DNA of 11,516 nucleotides from Gammaproteobacteria bacterium (GCA_003230195.1 QIHH01000164.1:1-11516), one strand, 5' to 3'. Counted from the first letter of the stretch, positions 1 to 7,025 are shown. The notes: a model not told the origin generated them from the letters alone. Numbers and translations are program-made.

Positions 1-1111
1 TGTTACTTTGGCCGCCACTCTCGCCAACGGTAGCAATGATCTCGCCACGATCTACCCATTCGCCGACAGTTTTATATAGGCTTTCATTGTGCCCATAAAG
101 GCTCATGTAGCCATCACCATGGTCGAGGATAACCAGTAAGCCAAAGCCACGCAGCCAGTCGGAGAAGGCAACTCTGCCGTGATGAACGGCATTGACTCGG
201 GTACCTGTTTTTGCCTTGATAGTGATCCCTTGCCATTTGGTCCCGCCACCATCTTTACGTCGTTTGCCAAAGCGATTGTTAACCTTGCCTTTGGTTGGGT
301 GCAGGAGTCTACCTTTGAGCTGGCTGAACTGTTTGATATTGCCGACATCGGGTGGAATATCTGCCAGTGCCTCACTTAACGATTTTAATAATTGCTGGAG
401 ATCTTTACGGACCTGTTCGAGCTGAACCAGCCGTTGTGATTGATGCTTGATGTCTTTCTGTATGTTGGAAAGGATCGCCTTTCGTGAGCGCTGTTGTTTC
501 TCTAGCGCACCTTTCTCTTTTTTGCGCTGTTGTTGAGCCGCGGTAATTTTCTGCTGCTTGTGTTGAATATCGGTTTCGATACGCGAGAGCGTTGCGATGC
601 GTTGATCGATCGCCTTGATATTGTACGTGCGAGACTGGTTCAGGTAGTCGTAATAAATGAGGGTACGGCCAATCGCGGCAGGGTCTTCCTGGTTGAGGAA
701 TAATTTAGCGTAGCCTTGGTTGCCCATCGCGTAGCTCGCACGGATCTGTTGTGCCAACAGTTGTTGTTGCTGTGCTAATTCACGTGATTTTTGTTTTTTC
801 TCTTGTTGGCGATTGTGCAGGCCACGTTTTTGTTGTTTTAGTTGTTTGGCGAGTTTTGCTAGGGACCGGCTGATGTTACCGATGGCCGTTTCACTTTTTT
901 GCAGTTTTCGTTGTAGTTGATTCTTTTGACTGGTAGATTTTGTGAGTGTTGCACGAACGTCACGGATCTGCTTTTTTAAATGTAGCAGCTTTGTTTCTTT
1001 AGATTGTTCATTGTCATTGGCAAGCAGAAAGGGACTGACAGTTAACAGCAAAAATGTTACGAGCATGATGCTCGTAATGCTTAGGGGAATACTTGTTGGT
1101 TGTGATCTCAT
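1..1111 (-). CDS. envC: EnvC-like murein hydrolase activator (3' end beyond window)
   Basis: Periplasmic activator of the septal N-acetylmuramyl-L-alanine amidases, needed for daughter-cell separation. I read an uninterrupted frame of 370 codons. Residues about 10-32 form a hydrophobic signal segment ending PFLLA before NDNE. Residues about 35-255 are a Lys/Gln-rich coiled coil with the EnvC-typical stretch LFLNQEDPAAIGRTLIYYDY. The LytM/M23 domain starts near residue 270. The usual zinc motif HxxxD is replaced by W293-Q-G-I-T297, as in non-catalytic EnvC proteins, while HGDGYMSLYGHNE (331-343) is kept. The C-terminal part, about 20-40 residues including the position of the HxH motif, lies off the edge. 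The ATG at 1111 gives a proper signal peptide but has only a weak ribosome site. It lies 37 bp downstream of gpmI, so cotranscription is likely, as in E. coli. Confidence 0.92.
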   Translation of the reverse strand, partial: MRSQPTSIPLSITSIMLVTFLLLTVSPFLLANDNEQSKETKLLHLKKQIRDVRATLTKSTSQKNQLQRKLQKSETAIGNISRSLAKLAKQLKQQKRGLHNRQQEKKQKSRELAQQQQLLAQQIRASYAMGNQGYAKLFLNQEDPAAIGRTLIYYDYLNQSRTYNIKAIDQRIATLSRIETDIQHKQQKITAAQQQRKKEKGALEKQQRSRKAILSNIQKDIKHQSQRLVQLEQVRKDLQQLLKSLSEALADIPPDVGNIKQFSQLKGRLLHPTKGKVNNRFGKRRKDGGGTKWQGITIKAKTGTRVNAVHHGRVAFSDWLRGFGLLVILDHGDGYMSLYGHNESLYKTVGEWVDRGEIIATVGESGGQSN

Positions 1112-1148
1112 GCCCGGAAAGAGACGAAGTATCAGGATACTACACTTG

Positions 1149-2711
1149 CTACTTTAACTTAAGCAGTGAACGGCCGGTCATTTCAGCGGGTTGCGCTAGT
1201 CCCATTAAATAGAGCATGGTAGGGGCGATGTCTGAGAGACTACCACCTTCTGAGATTTTCGCATCACGACCGATATAGAGGAGTGGCACTGGATTGGCGG
1301 TATGTGCGGTATGAGCCTGTCCTGTTTTATCATCGCGCATTTTTTCTGCGTTGCCGTGATCAGCAGTGATTAGCAGTTCGCCACCAGCGGTGGTAATTGC
1401 TTCGTGAACGCGCGCGAGGCAGGAGTCGATGGTTTCGATTGCCTTAATGCAGGCATTGAGGTTGCCGGTGTGGCCAACCATATCGGGGTTGGCGTAGTTA
1501 CAGATAATGGTGTCGAATTTTTTGCTGGTGATGGCCTCAACCAGTTTGTCGGTTAATTCTGCGGCGCTCATTTCCGGTTGCAGGTCATATGTTTTTACTT
1601 TTGGCGATTCGATGAGAATGCGCTCTTCTCCCTTGAAGGCGCGTTCTTCGCCACCATTAAAAAAGAAGGTGACGTGGGCATATTTTTCGGTTTCTGAAAT
1701 ACGTAATTGTTGCAGCCCCTGATTTGAAATATATTCACCAAAAACATTTTTCATACGAGTGGCAGGGAATGCGATATTGGTTTCTAGGCTCTTTTTGTAC
1801 TCGGTAAGGCTAATGTAAACACCGAGTTTTGGCCGCTCTTTGATGGTAAAACCGGTGAATTCTGGTTCGGCAAAGGCTTGGGAAATTTGGCGTGCCCGGT
1901 CTGCGCGAAAATTCATGAAGATCATCGTATCATCAGGCTCGACACAAACCGCATCCTCCCCAGCTGGGGTGATGCTGGTGGCTTGCACAAATTCATCTGT
2001 TTCATTGCGTTGATAGGCTGCATCTAACCCTTCAGCTGCGCTGGCGGTTTGAAAGGCAGACTTGCCCTGGGTCATCAATTCGTAGGCTGTTTGAATGCGC
2101 TCCCAGCGATTGTCACGATCGAGCGCAAAAAAACGGCCGATGATACTGGCAATTCGTCCAGGGTGTTTGTGTTCGGCAAAAAGCGCATCTATTTCAGTCA
2201 GCCAGGGCAAGGCGCTTTTTGGGGGTGTGTCGCGCCCATCAAGAAAGGCATGTAGGTAGAGCTTCTTCGCGCCTCTCTGTATGGCGAGTGTAAGAGCGGC
2301 CTTAATCTGTGACTTGTGACTGTGGACGCCGCCGGTAGAAAGCAATCCCATTATATGCACTGCTTTATTGTTTGTGGTTGCTTGGTCAATAGCGTTAACG
2401 AGAGCTCTGTTTTCGAAAAAACTGCCATCTTTTATTGCTTTATCAATGCGGGTTAATTCCTGATTAACCACGCGTCCAGCACCGAGATTAAGGTGGCCAA
2501 CTTCTGAATTGCCCATTTGATTGGCTGGAAGACCAACTTCACACCCTGAGCTGTGAATTAACGTATGCGGATTTTCCCCCCATAGCCTGTCCCAGTTAGG
2601 TTTTTTTGCGTGGTAGATTGCATTATTATTGGTTTTTTCGCTTACACCCCAGCCATCAAGGATGATTAGTGTGATTGGCTTGTAATTTGTTGATTTTTTA
2701 GGGGAATTCAT
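1149..2711 (-). CDS. gpmI: 2,3-bisphosphoglycerate-independent phosphoglycerate mutase
   Basis: Cytosolic, manganese-dependent enzyme that interconverts 3- and 2-phosphoglycerate in glycolysis and gluconeogenesis. At 520 residues it is full length for the family. Visible motifs are LIILDGWG with metal ligand D19, NQMGNSEVGHLNLGAGR with the phosphorylated serine S69, HAFLDGRDTPP (154-164), GRFFALDRDNRWER (192-205), NPDMVGHTG with D410 and H414, TADHGNAEK with D451 and H452, and AHTAHTANPVP with H470. The ATG at 2711 has an AAGGA sequence about 13 bases upstream, slightly far for a ribosome site. It is the first gene of a leftward unit with envC, and it diverges from the arsR/rhodanese side. 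The gpmI-envC pair is conserved in gammaproteobacteria. Confidence 0.97.
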   Translation of the reverse strand: MNSPKKSTNYKPITLIILDGWGVSEKTNNNAIYHAKKPNWDRLWGENPHTLIHSSGCEVGLPANQMGNSEVGHLNLGAGRVVNQELTRIDKAIKDGSFFENRALVNAIDQATTNNKAVHIMGLLSTGGVHSHKSQIKAALTLAIQRGAKKLYLHAFLDGRDTPPKSALPWLTEIDALFAEHKHPGRIASIIGRFFALDRDNRWERIQTAYELMTQGKSAFQTASAAEGLDAAYQRNETDEFVQATSITPAGEDAVCVEPDDTMIFMNFRADRARQISQAFAEPEFTGFTIKERPKLGVYISLTEYKKSLETNIAFPATRMKNVFGEYISNQGLQQLRISETEKYAHVTFFFNGGEERAFKGEERILIESPKVKTYDLQPEMSAAELTDKLVEAITSKKFDTIICNYANPDMVGHTGNLNACIKAIETIDSCLARVHEAITTAGGELLITADHGNAEKMRDDKTGQAHTAHTANPVPLLYIGRDAKISEGGSLSDIAPTMLYLMGLAQPAEMTGRSLLKLK

Positions 2712-2813
2712 CTTTAAGGCGAAGTCCTTGTTGGTTTGTTTTGTAGGGAAAACCCTATATCTATGAGGTTTGGTTATTCGTTATAATATTTAAGTTGATA
2801 GCGGGCTAGCTGT

Positions 2814-2837
2814 GCTTTATTGGCTTTATTGGCTTTA
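2814..2837. repeat. 9-bp tandem repeat, about 2.7 copies
   Basis: The unit GCTTTATTG occurs at 2814-2822 and 2823-2831, followed by a partial copy GCTTTA at 2832-2837. It lies upstream of gpmI, roughly 100 bases from the start codon. No function is evident. It could be a chance slippage repeat or affect promoter spacing. Confidence 0.85.
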
Positions 2838-2941
2838 GGGGTTTCTATTATGTCGCCCGTTGAGGTTTTTCTTTGAGTGTTGCGAATTCAGTCATTAAAG
2901 TGAGGGCTTTTTTGATGTTCTCAATAGTTAAGCTGAATTTG

Positions 2942-2965
2942 TTGAAGGAATGATAATTCCTTCAA
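2942..2965. promoter_or_regulatory. Perfect palindrome, candidate ArsR operator
   Basis: TTGAAGGAAT (2942-2951) and ATTCCTTCAA (2956-2965) are exact reverse complements separated by GATA. A 24-bp dyad about 55 bases upstream of the arsR start, near its likely promoter, is the size and position expected for a dimeric ArsR/SmtB repressor controlling itself. That it is bound by the adjacent ArsR is inference. It is not followed by a T run, so a terminator is unlikely. Confidence 0.6.
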
Positions 2966-2971
2966 TGAATT

Positions 2972-3000
2972 TTTCGAATTAATTAATAATAAATTATAAC
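2972..3000 (+). promoter_or_regulatory. Candidate arsR promoter
   Basis: TATAAC at 2995-3000 could be a -10 box, with TTTCGA (2972-2977) as a poor -35 at 17-bp spacing. The stretch is extremely A+T rich. The palindrome at 2942-2965 ends just upstream of the -35. The match is weak and other start points in the tract are possible. Confidence 0.3.
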
Positions 3001-3020
3001 TGCTTAAGGGTCGAATCGCC

Positions 3021-3335
3021 ATGGGGAGGGTAAAAGAAGTTGGGAGGGTCGATGACCAGTACTTTGAACAGACATCAATGGTGTTCAAGGCTTTGTCGCA
3101 TCCGCTCAGGTTGAAGGTTCTTTGTGTACTGGATGGAAATGGAGAGGTTGCTGTGCAAGAAATTGTTGCAGCAACAGGTGCTTCGCAAAGCAATATTTCA
3201 CAGCATCTTTCTATTATGAAAGGTAAGGGGGTTATTAAGGCAAGAAAAGAGGGGAATCGAGTATTATATCAACTTTGCGATAGTCGCATGATTGCACTAT
3301 TTGGCCTGATGCGAGAGGTGATCTGTAACGACTAA
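3021..3335 (+). CDS. ArsR/SmtB-family regulator, possibly a persulfide-type dithiol sensor
   Basis: A 104-residue winged-helix repressor. It shows the family core ALSHPLRLKVLCVL (24-37), the recognition helix region GASQSNISQHLSIMKGKGVI (53-72) and the wing KARKEGNRVLYQL (73-85). The alpha-3 metal motif ELCVCDL is absent, and the last helix lacks the histidines of alpha-5 metal sites, so a classic arsenic or zinc sensor is unlikely. Cysteines are C35, C86 and C102. The C35-C102 spacing (67) nearly matches the paired cysteines of the sulfide sensors SqrR (C41/C107) and BigR (C42/C108), as I recall them. AAGGG precedes the ATG by about 10 bases. The gene sits between gpmI and a rhodanese, where E. 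coli has no regulator. The family is certain; the ligand is inference. Confidence 0.9.
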   Translation: MGRVKEVGRVDDQYFEQTSMVFKALSHPLRLKVLCVLDGNGEVAVQEIVAATGASQSNISQHLSIMKGKGVIKARKEGNRVLYQLCDSRMIALFGLMREVICND

Positions 3336-3697
3336 CTGGTCGTGTCCTGTTTGGTTTGCTGGATGGATTGAGAGATAGTATTTGAAAACCCTTAGCTCAG
3401 GCTGGGCAGGAAGGTCTCTGGCAAGGAAGAAAGTGCATGAAATGAGGGTTTATCGCTATAAATGACCGATTGAGTATGCTTTTAACGCATCCATGGGGGA
3501 AAAGAACAACCGTGTAAAAGTCTCTCTTGGTATGTAGCTCATACTTGATATTTAATCGTCTGATTGCTTTTCCCGCTGAAATCCTACAGCAGATGGGCTA
3601 GACTGCGTGCTTTTAGTTTGTCCTTATGTTCTTGATATCTATACTGTGTGCTGGCGATATATATTTGCGCTGTGGCACATTGTTGAGTGGTGATAAT
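3336..3697. other. Intergenic region and leader upstream of the rhodanese gene
   Basis: About 360 bases between arsR and the preferred rhodanese start. I see no gene and no recognisable riboswitch or tRNA. A 7-bp complement, AAACCCT (3386-3392) with AGGGTTT (3445-3451), could close a roughly 65-base structured element, but this is weak. No clear terminator follows arsR, so read-through into the rhodanese is possible. Confidence 0.6.
3618..3645 (+). promoter_or_regulatory. Candidate sigma-70 promoter for rhodanese-secB-gpsA
   Basis: TTGTCC (3618-3623) and TATACT (3640-3645) are separated by 16 bp. This predicts a transcript start near 3652, downstream of the upstream in-frame ATG at 3626 and about 46 bases before the ATG at 3698. 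It therefore supports the shorter protein. Confidence 0.45.
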
Positions 3698-4126
3698 ATG
3701 CAGCAGTTTTTTGAGTTTATTGTAAATAATTGGCTTTTATTTTTGGCGCTGGTCATTGTGCTAACGCTGTTGGGGGTGAATATGATTCGTCCCAGGTTAT
3801 TGGGTTTTAAAGAGATTAAGCCTAATGAGCTTGTACAGCTGATTAACCGTGATGATGCAATTGTCCTGGATGTACGTGATAATAGCGATTTTGAGAAAGG
3901 GCATATTCTTAATGCGAAGCATATCCCTTTTGGTCTGCTGGAAGAACGTTTGCATGAATTGGACAGTTTGAAAGAGAGTCCGTTAGTGGTTTATTGCGAG
4001 GCAGGTCAGCAGTCTGCACGTGCCGGTGCTATTTTGCAGAAGCAGGGTTTTGCATCGGTTTATAAACTATCGGGTGGTTTATTGACGTGGAAAAGCGCCA
4101 ATTTTCCATTGAGTGTTGAGCCGTAA
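3698..4126 (+). CDS. yibN: Membrane-anchored single-domain rhodanese (YibN type)
   Basis: A predicted sulfurtransferase of 142 residues. An N-terminal hydrophobic helix (about 12-28, WLLFLALVIVLTLLGV) anchors it to the inner membrane. The rhodanese domain follows, with LDVRDNSDFEKGHI (57-70), the active loop C100-EAGQQS and a final GGLLTWK motif. C100 can carry a persulfide; E. coli YibN, as I remember it, lacks a canonical loop here. The frame is open to an ATG at 3626, but that start has no ribosome site and adds residues unlike YibN, so I chose 3698. The gene occupies the yibN position relative to gpmI and secB. The physiological sulfur donor and acceptor are unknown. Proximity to the cysteine-bearing ArsR hints at sulfur-stress control. 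Confidence 0.88.
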   Translation: MQQFFEFIVNNWLLFLALVIVLTLLGVNMIRPRLLGFKEIKPNELVQLINRDDAIVLDVRDNSDFEKGHILNAKHIPFGLLEERLHELDSLKESPLVVYCEAGQQSARAGAILQKQGFASVYKLSGGLLTWKSANFPLSVEP

Positions 4127-4208
4127 TTGTAGTTTATCTTGATACGGGCGCTTGTCTTGCTTACTTTCTGTTGAGTGAAAGCTAATTATTGTTAATCGGT
4201 GGTGAATA

Positions 4209-4709
4209 ATGTCAGAAGTAGATGAAAAAAAAGAGCAGGCAGCTGCCACAGGTGGAAAGCAGTTTTCGATACAGAAAGTTTATATGCGAGATATTTCTTT
4301 TGAAACGCCAAATACCCCGCTAATTTTTCAGGAAAAATGGGAGCCTGAAACTAATATGCAACTTGGCAACAAGGCTGTTGTACTAGGAGAAGGGGTTCAC
4401 GAGGTAATGCTTTCAGTGACGGTGACTGCAAAAATTGGTGATAAGACGGCTTATCTCGTTGAAGTTCAGCAGTGTGGAATATTTAATATAGCTGGTTATG
4501 ATCCAAAAGAATTACCCGCTATTGTTGGCAGTGTCTGCCCCAATATTCTATTTCCATTTGCTCGCGAGGCAATTTCTGATCTGGTGACGCGTGGTGGTTT
4601 TCCACAGTTGCTGTTATCTCCAGTTAACTTCGATGCCTTATTTGCTGAATATGCACAGCAACAGCGCAAGCAACAGGAAGGTGCTGGAGAGGAGTCAGTG
4701 TCGCATTGA
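4209..4709 (+). CDS. secB: SecB, export chaperone
   Basis: Tetrameric cytosolic chaperone that keeps preproteins unfolded and hands them to SecA for Sec export. At 166 residues it is of normal length. Family signatures are FSIQKVYMRDISFETPNTP near residues 19-37, the strand segment VEVQQCGIFNI (84-94), the helix region VGSVCPNILFPFAREAISDLV, and the RGGFPQLLLSPVNFDALF motif. The tail is acidic and Gln-rich, as is usual. The ATG at 4209 follows a G-rich GGTGGTG region acting as ribosome site. It lies 82 bp after the rhodanese and 21 bp before gpsA, so the three are probably one operon. The grxC gene, which lies between yibN and secB in E. coli, is missing. Confidence 0.97.
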   Translation: MSEVDEKKEQAAATGGKQFSIQKVYMRDISFETPNTPLIFQEKWEPETNMQLGNKAVVLGEGVHEVMLSVTVTAKIGDKTAYLVEVQQCGIFNIAGYDPKELPAIVGSVCPNILFPFAREAISDLVTRGGFPQLLLSPVNFDALFAEYAQQQRKQQEGAGEESVSH

Positions 4710-4730
4710 TTTAAGGCATGAGGAGATTCG

Positions 4731-5753
4731 ATGTTGGATGTAGAGAAGGTGCCTCATTCTCAGTTACCAATAGCGTTGCTAGGTGCTGGTTCGTGGGGGA
4801 GCGCGCTAGCGATACTGATTGCTCGTAATGGGCGTGATGTGGTTTTATGGAGTCATGATGTTGCTCAAGTTGCGCTGATGCGAGAGCAGCGTTGCAATGT
4901 CGGTTTTCTTCCTGATATACAGTTCTCTGATCGTCTGAGTGTTAATGCTGATCTAAGGCAGACTCTGGAGATGTGTGGCGATATTATGGTCGTTGTACCA
5001 AGTGACGCTTTCCGCACAGTGCTGGAGTTGTGCTGGCCTATGATGGGGGTTGATGCAAGGCTCTCATGGGCGACAAAAGGGTTTGATCCTGGGAGTGGTA
5101 AGTTGTTGCATCAGGTGGCCGCAGAAATCTGTGGTGATAAGGTTCCGTTTGCGGTTGTGTCGGGGCCTAGTTTTGCGCATGAGGTCGCGGTTGGTTTGCC
5201 GACGGCGTTAACGATTGCTTCGGGCGATCCTCAATTTTCTCAAGATCTTTCTGATGTGCTAAGCAATGATTACCTTCGTGCCTATCGCTCCAATGATGTG
5301 GTGGGTGTTGAGGTGGGCGGGGCGGTTAAAAACGTACTGGCAATCGCAGCTGGCATTTCTGATGGGCTTGGGTTTGGCGCGAATGCACGCGCGGCATTAA
5401 TCACGCGAGGCTTAGCTGAAATTACTCGTCTGGGAGTTGAGTTAGGTGGGCAGGCAGATACCTTTACTGGTTTGGCTGGCCTCGGTGATCTGGTGCTGAC
5501 CTGTACTGACAATCAGTCACGTAATCGGCGTATGGGGCTTGCGCTTGCTCAGGGTGATACGTTAGAGCAGGCATTGCAATCGATTGGTCAGGCGGTTGAA
5601 GGTGTGCAGACGACTAGGGAGGTGCTGTTGTTGGCACGCCAGTGTGGCGTCGAGATGCCAATTGCAGAGCAGGTGTATCGCGTCTTGTACGAAGGATGCT
5701 CTCCCCGGAGTGCAGTGAGTACATTATTTGAGCGCGCTCAAACATTAGAATAG
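4731..5753 (+). CDS. gpsA: Glycerol-3-phosphate dehydrogenase [NAD(P)+]
   Basis: Cytosolic enzyme reducing dihydroxyacetone phosphate to sn-glycerol 3-phosphate, the backbone for phospholipids. It has 340 residues, normal for GpsA. The Rossmann motif is GAGSWGSALA (18-27). ATKGFDP contains K116. SGPSFAHEVAVGLPTA follows at about 144-159. GGAVKNVLAIAAGISDGLGFG contains the catalytic K200. TGLAGLGDLVLTCT and NQSRNRRMG complete the substrate and cofactor site. A strong GAGGAG ribosome site lies just upstream of the ATG. It is probably the last gene of the rhodanese-secB-gpsA unit, since no cysE follows as it does in E. coli. Confidence 0.97.
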   Translation: MLDVEKVPHSQLPIALLGAGSWGSALAILIARNGRDVVLWSHDVAQVALMREQRCNVGFLPDIQFSDRLSVNADLRQTLEMCGDIMVVVPSDAFRTVLELCWPMMGVDARLSWATKGFDPGSGKLLHQVAAEICGDKVPFAVVSGPSFAHEVAVGLPTALTIASGDPQFSQDLSDVLSNDYLRAYRSNDVVGVEVGGAVKNVLAIAAGISDGLGFGANARAALITRGLAEITRLGVELGGQADTFTGLAGLGDLVLTCTDNQSRNRRMGLALAQGDTLEQALQSIGQAVEGVQTTREVLLLARQCGVEMPIAEQVYRVLYEGCSPRSAVSTLFERAQTLE

Positions 5754-5813
5754 CTTTGATTGGTCGGTGTGGTGATTGACCTACAAGGCTTTCCGATTAA
5801 ATTCCCTTTGTAA

Positions 5814-5848
5814 AATCGCATTAATAACAGAGTGTTACATGTGCGATT
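5814..5848. promoter_or_regulatory. Nested inverted repeat downstream of gpsA
   Basis: AATCGCA (5814-5820) pairs perfectly with TGCGATT (5842-5848), and inside it TAACA (5825-5829) pairs with TGTTA (5833-5837) around GAG. As RNA this gives a two-part hairpin with an internal loop. As DNA the inner TAACAGAGTGTTA is a compact dyad. No T run follows, so an operator or mRNA 3'-end structure is as likely as a terminator. Confidence 0.45.
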
Positions 5849-5891
5849 CATTTGAAAATAAATGTTATTTTTTGACGCGAACCCCTTTAGA

Positions 5892-5910
5892 ATTGATAAT
5901 TCATTGATAA
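5892..5910. repeat. Direct repeats ATTGATAA, one helical turn apart
   Basis: ATTGATAA occurs at 5892-5899 and 5903-5910, an 11-bp period, about 40 bases upstream of the TTGACA box. The first copy also sits inside the palindrome GAATTGATAATTC (5890-5902). In-phase repeats upstream of a -35 are typical of activator sites, but none is identified. Confidence 0.4.
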
Positions 5911-5946
5911 CATTAAGTTTTATCTAATTTACAGCATTGTTTTAGA

Positions 5947-5977
5947 TTGACAGATATGTATGTCTTGTGTTTAGAAT
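5947..5977 (+). promoter_or_regulatory. Candidate promoter of the secreted-protein gene
   Basis: A consensus TTGACA lies at 5947-5952. The -10 is less clear: TTTAGA (5970-5975, 17-bp spacing) or TAGAAT (5972-5977, 19 bp). Transcription would start near 5983, giving a leader of about 50 bases to the ATG at 6034. Confidence 0.5.
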
Positions 5978-6033
5978 CGCTGGCAGAATAATGAAAAATC
6001 AATGATTGTTTGAAGTGTGTAAGGATGGGTGTA

Positions 6034-6918
6034 ATGTTAAATAAAGCCTTTAGAGGCATGTTTTCAGTTTTAGCTGGAGTCTGGTGTATGAGCATCCCTT
6101 GGGGGGTGCAGGCGCAGACTAATTTGCAGTCTGGTGTTGTCAATGCTGGTTTTCAGTTTGGCTTTGTTAATGAAGCTGAAATACAGGATCTTACTATCGA
6201 TTGTAATCGTGCTAGTAGCGATTCTCGTTGTGCTGTGGGCGGTAATAGGGGGGCTTATTTTGACCCAACTCCATTTCTTCAGGAGGTGGTTTTTGTCAAT
6301 GGCGTTCGTTACTATCACAGCATTGTTGGTGACCCAAATAGCGATTTTGTTCAGGAAGTTTATATTGAGGCCAGTGGTTGCTGCTACCAGGCGAGTACTA
6401 ACTATGATCCGTTTCCAAGATCAGCCAGTAATAGTTTTGGAGGTTCAGCTAACGGAAGTGGCTCAGGTAATCCTAACCGGGTGGTGATGAAAAATATGGT
6501 TAGGGATGAAGAGATGACTCAGTGGTTTTTGAAAGACACTCTTTTATTCAAACCATTGATTACCCAGTTGGTTGTCAATGCTGATGTGAGGATGGATTTT
6601 CAGATCGATATGAGGATGATTGATTATGGCACGATAGATACTCCGGGGGTTGTTTCAAACAAGTTTGAATTATTGAAAGATAATTATGGTGTGACGGGTG
6701 ATTATGATAACAATGCCATTCCGACCTTCTTTAGTGATAAGTCTCAGGTTAATCAAACGGTAAGTGGTGGGCAATATACGTACACTGATGGCCCTGATCA
6801 GAGTGGCAGTGGCGGGGTGTACACTTACTGGGATGGTGGTGGCTATCAAGAATATTTGGCTGATCATAATCTCTTTCGTCGCGATGATCAGAATGAGGGT
6901 TATCAAATTCGACGGTGA
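6034..6918 (+). CDS. Secreted protein of unknown function, Gly/Ser/Tyr-rich
   Basis: I do not recognise this family. The preferred ATG at 6034 has AAGGA eight bases upstream; the frame stays open to a TTG at 6010, and an ATG at 6025 overlaps the ribosome site. The product has 294 residues. Residues 1-27 form a clear signal peptide with likely cleavage VQA/QTN. The mature part has four cysteines (57, 66, 116 and 117, the last two adjacent), suggesting disulfides in the periplasm or outside. Residues 130-148 are a Gly/Ser/Asn linker. Near the C-terminus GGQYTYTDG (245-253) is repeated as GGVYTYWDG (260-268), a 15-residue period. There are no membrane helices after the signal and no visible sorting tail. 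It stands between gpsA and murU behind its own promoter. It may be an adhesin or surface protein, but that is only a guess. Confidence 0.8.
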   Translation: MLNKAFRGMFSVLAGVWCMSIPWGVQAQTNLQSGVVNAGFQFGFVNEAEIQDLTIDCNRASSDSRCAVGGNRGAYFDPTPFLQEVVFVNGVRYYHSIVGDPNSDFVQEVYIEASGCCYQASTNYDPFPRSASNSFGGSANGSGSGNPNRVVMKNMVRDEEMTQWFLKDTLLFKPLITQLVVNADVRMDFQIDMRMIDYGTIDTPGVVSNKFELLKDNYGVTGDYDNNAIPTFFSDKSQVNQTVSGGQYTYTDGPDQSGSGGVYTYWDGGGYQEYLADHNLFRRDDQNEGYQIRR

Positions 6919-6961
6919 GATTCTGTTTGAGTTCACTACTGAAACCTGTGTCGATACGCTT

Positions 6962-7001
6962 AAAAGAGAATATTTTCTTTTTTATTGACGCTCTCTTTTT
7001 T
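6962..7001 (+). terminator. Weak A+T hairpin with T run, possible terminator
   Basis: AAAAGAGA (6962-6969) is complementary to TCTCTTTT (6992-6999), and the right arm runs into a six-T stretch. The loop is 22 bases and the stem A+T-rich, so efficiency is doubtful. The position fits the end of the secreted-protein transcript. Confidence 0.3.
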
Positions 7002-7025
7002 AATTTGGTTACCTGTATAAAATAG

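Larger units (their letters stand above)
2712..3020. other. Divergent intergenic region between gpmI and arsR
   Basis: About 310 bases without a convincing gene. It must hold the promoters of both flanking units. It contains a small perfect hairpin, TAGGG-AAAA-CCCTA, at 2744-2757 within the likely gpmI leader. A TATAAT-like box lies at 2782-2787 with no good -35 on either strand. The tandem repeat and the palindrome are listed separately. The arsR-proximal half (2966-3000) is very A+T rich. Confidence 0.7.
5754..6033. other. Intergenic control region upstream of the orphan secreted protein
   Basis: About 280 A+T-rich bases between gpsA and the next gene, with no convincing coding sequence. 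The dyad, direct repeats and promoter are listed separately. A weak A+T hairpin, CATTT-GAAAAT-AAATG (about 5849-5864), is followed by a T-rich tract and might help end gpsA transcripts. Confidence 0.65.

Noticed and set aside
3386..3451. Possible riboswitch or small RNA closed by AAACCCT/AGGGTTT, with an AGGAAGG-like stretch recalling SRP RNA
   Set aside because: The conserved SRP core and other riboswitch signatures are absent, and a 7-bp match over this distance can occur by chance.
3626..3697. N-terminal extension of the rhodanese from the ATG at 3626
   Set aside because: No ribosome site, the extension is unlike YibN, and the best candidate promoter would start transcription downstream of it.
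6134..6487. A 117-codon, strongly hydrophobic frame in another register inside the secreted-protein gene
   Set aside because: It lies wholly within a gene with a good ribosome site and signal peptide. Hydrophobic runs arise naturally from T-rich second positions in shifted frames. It has no ribosome site of its own that I can see.
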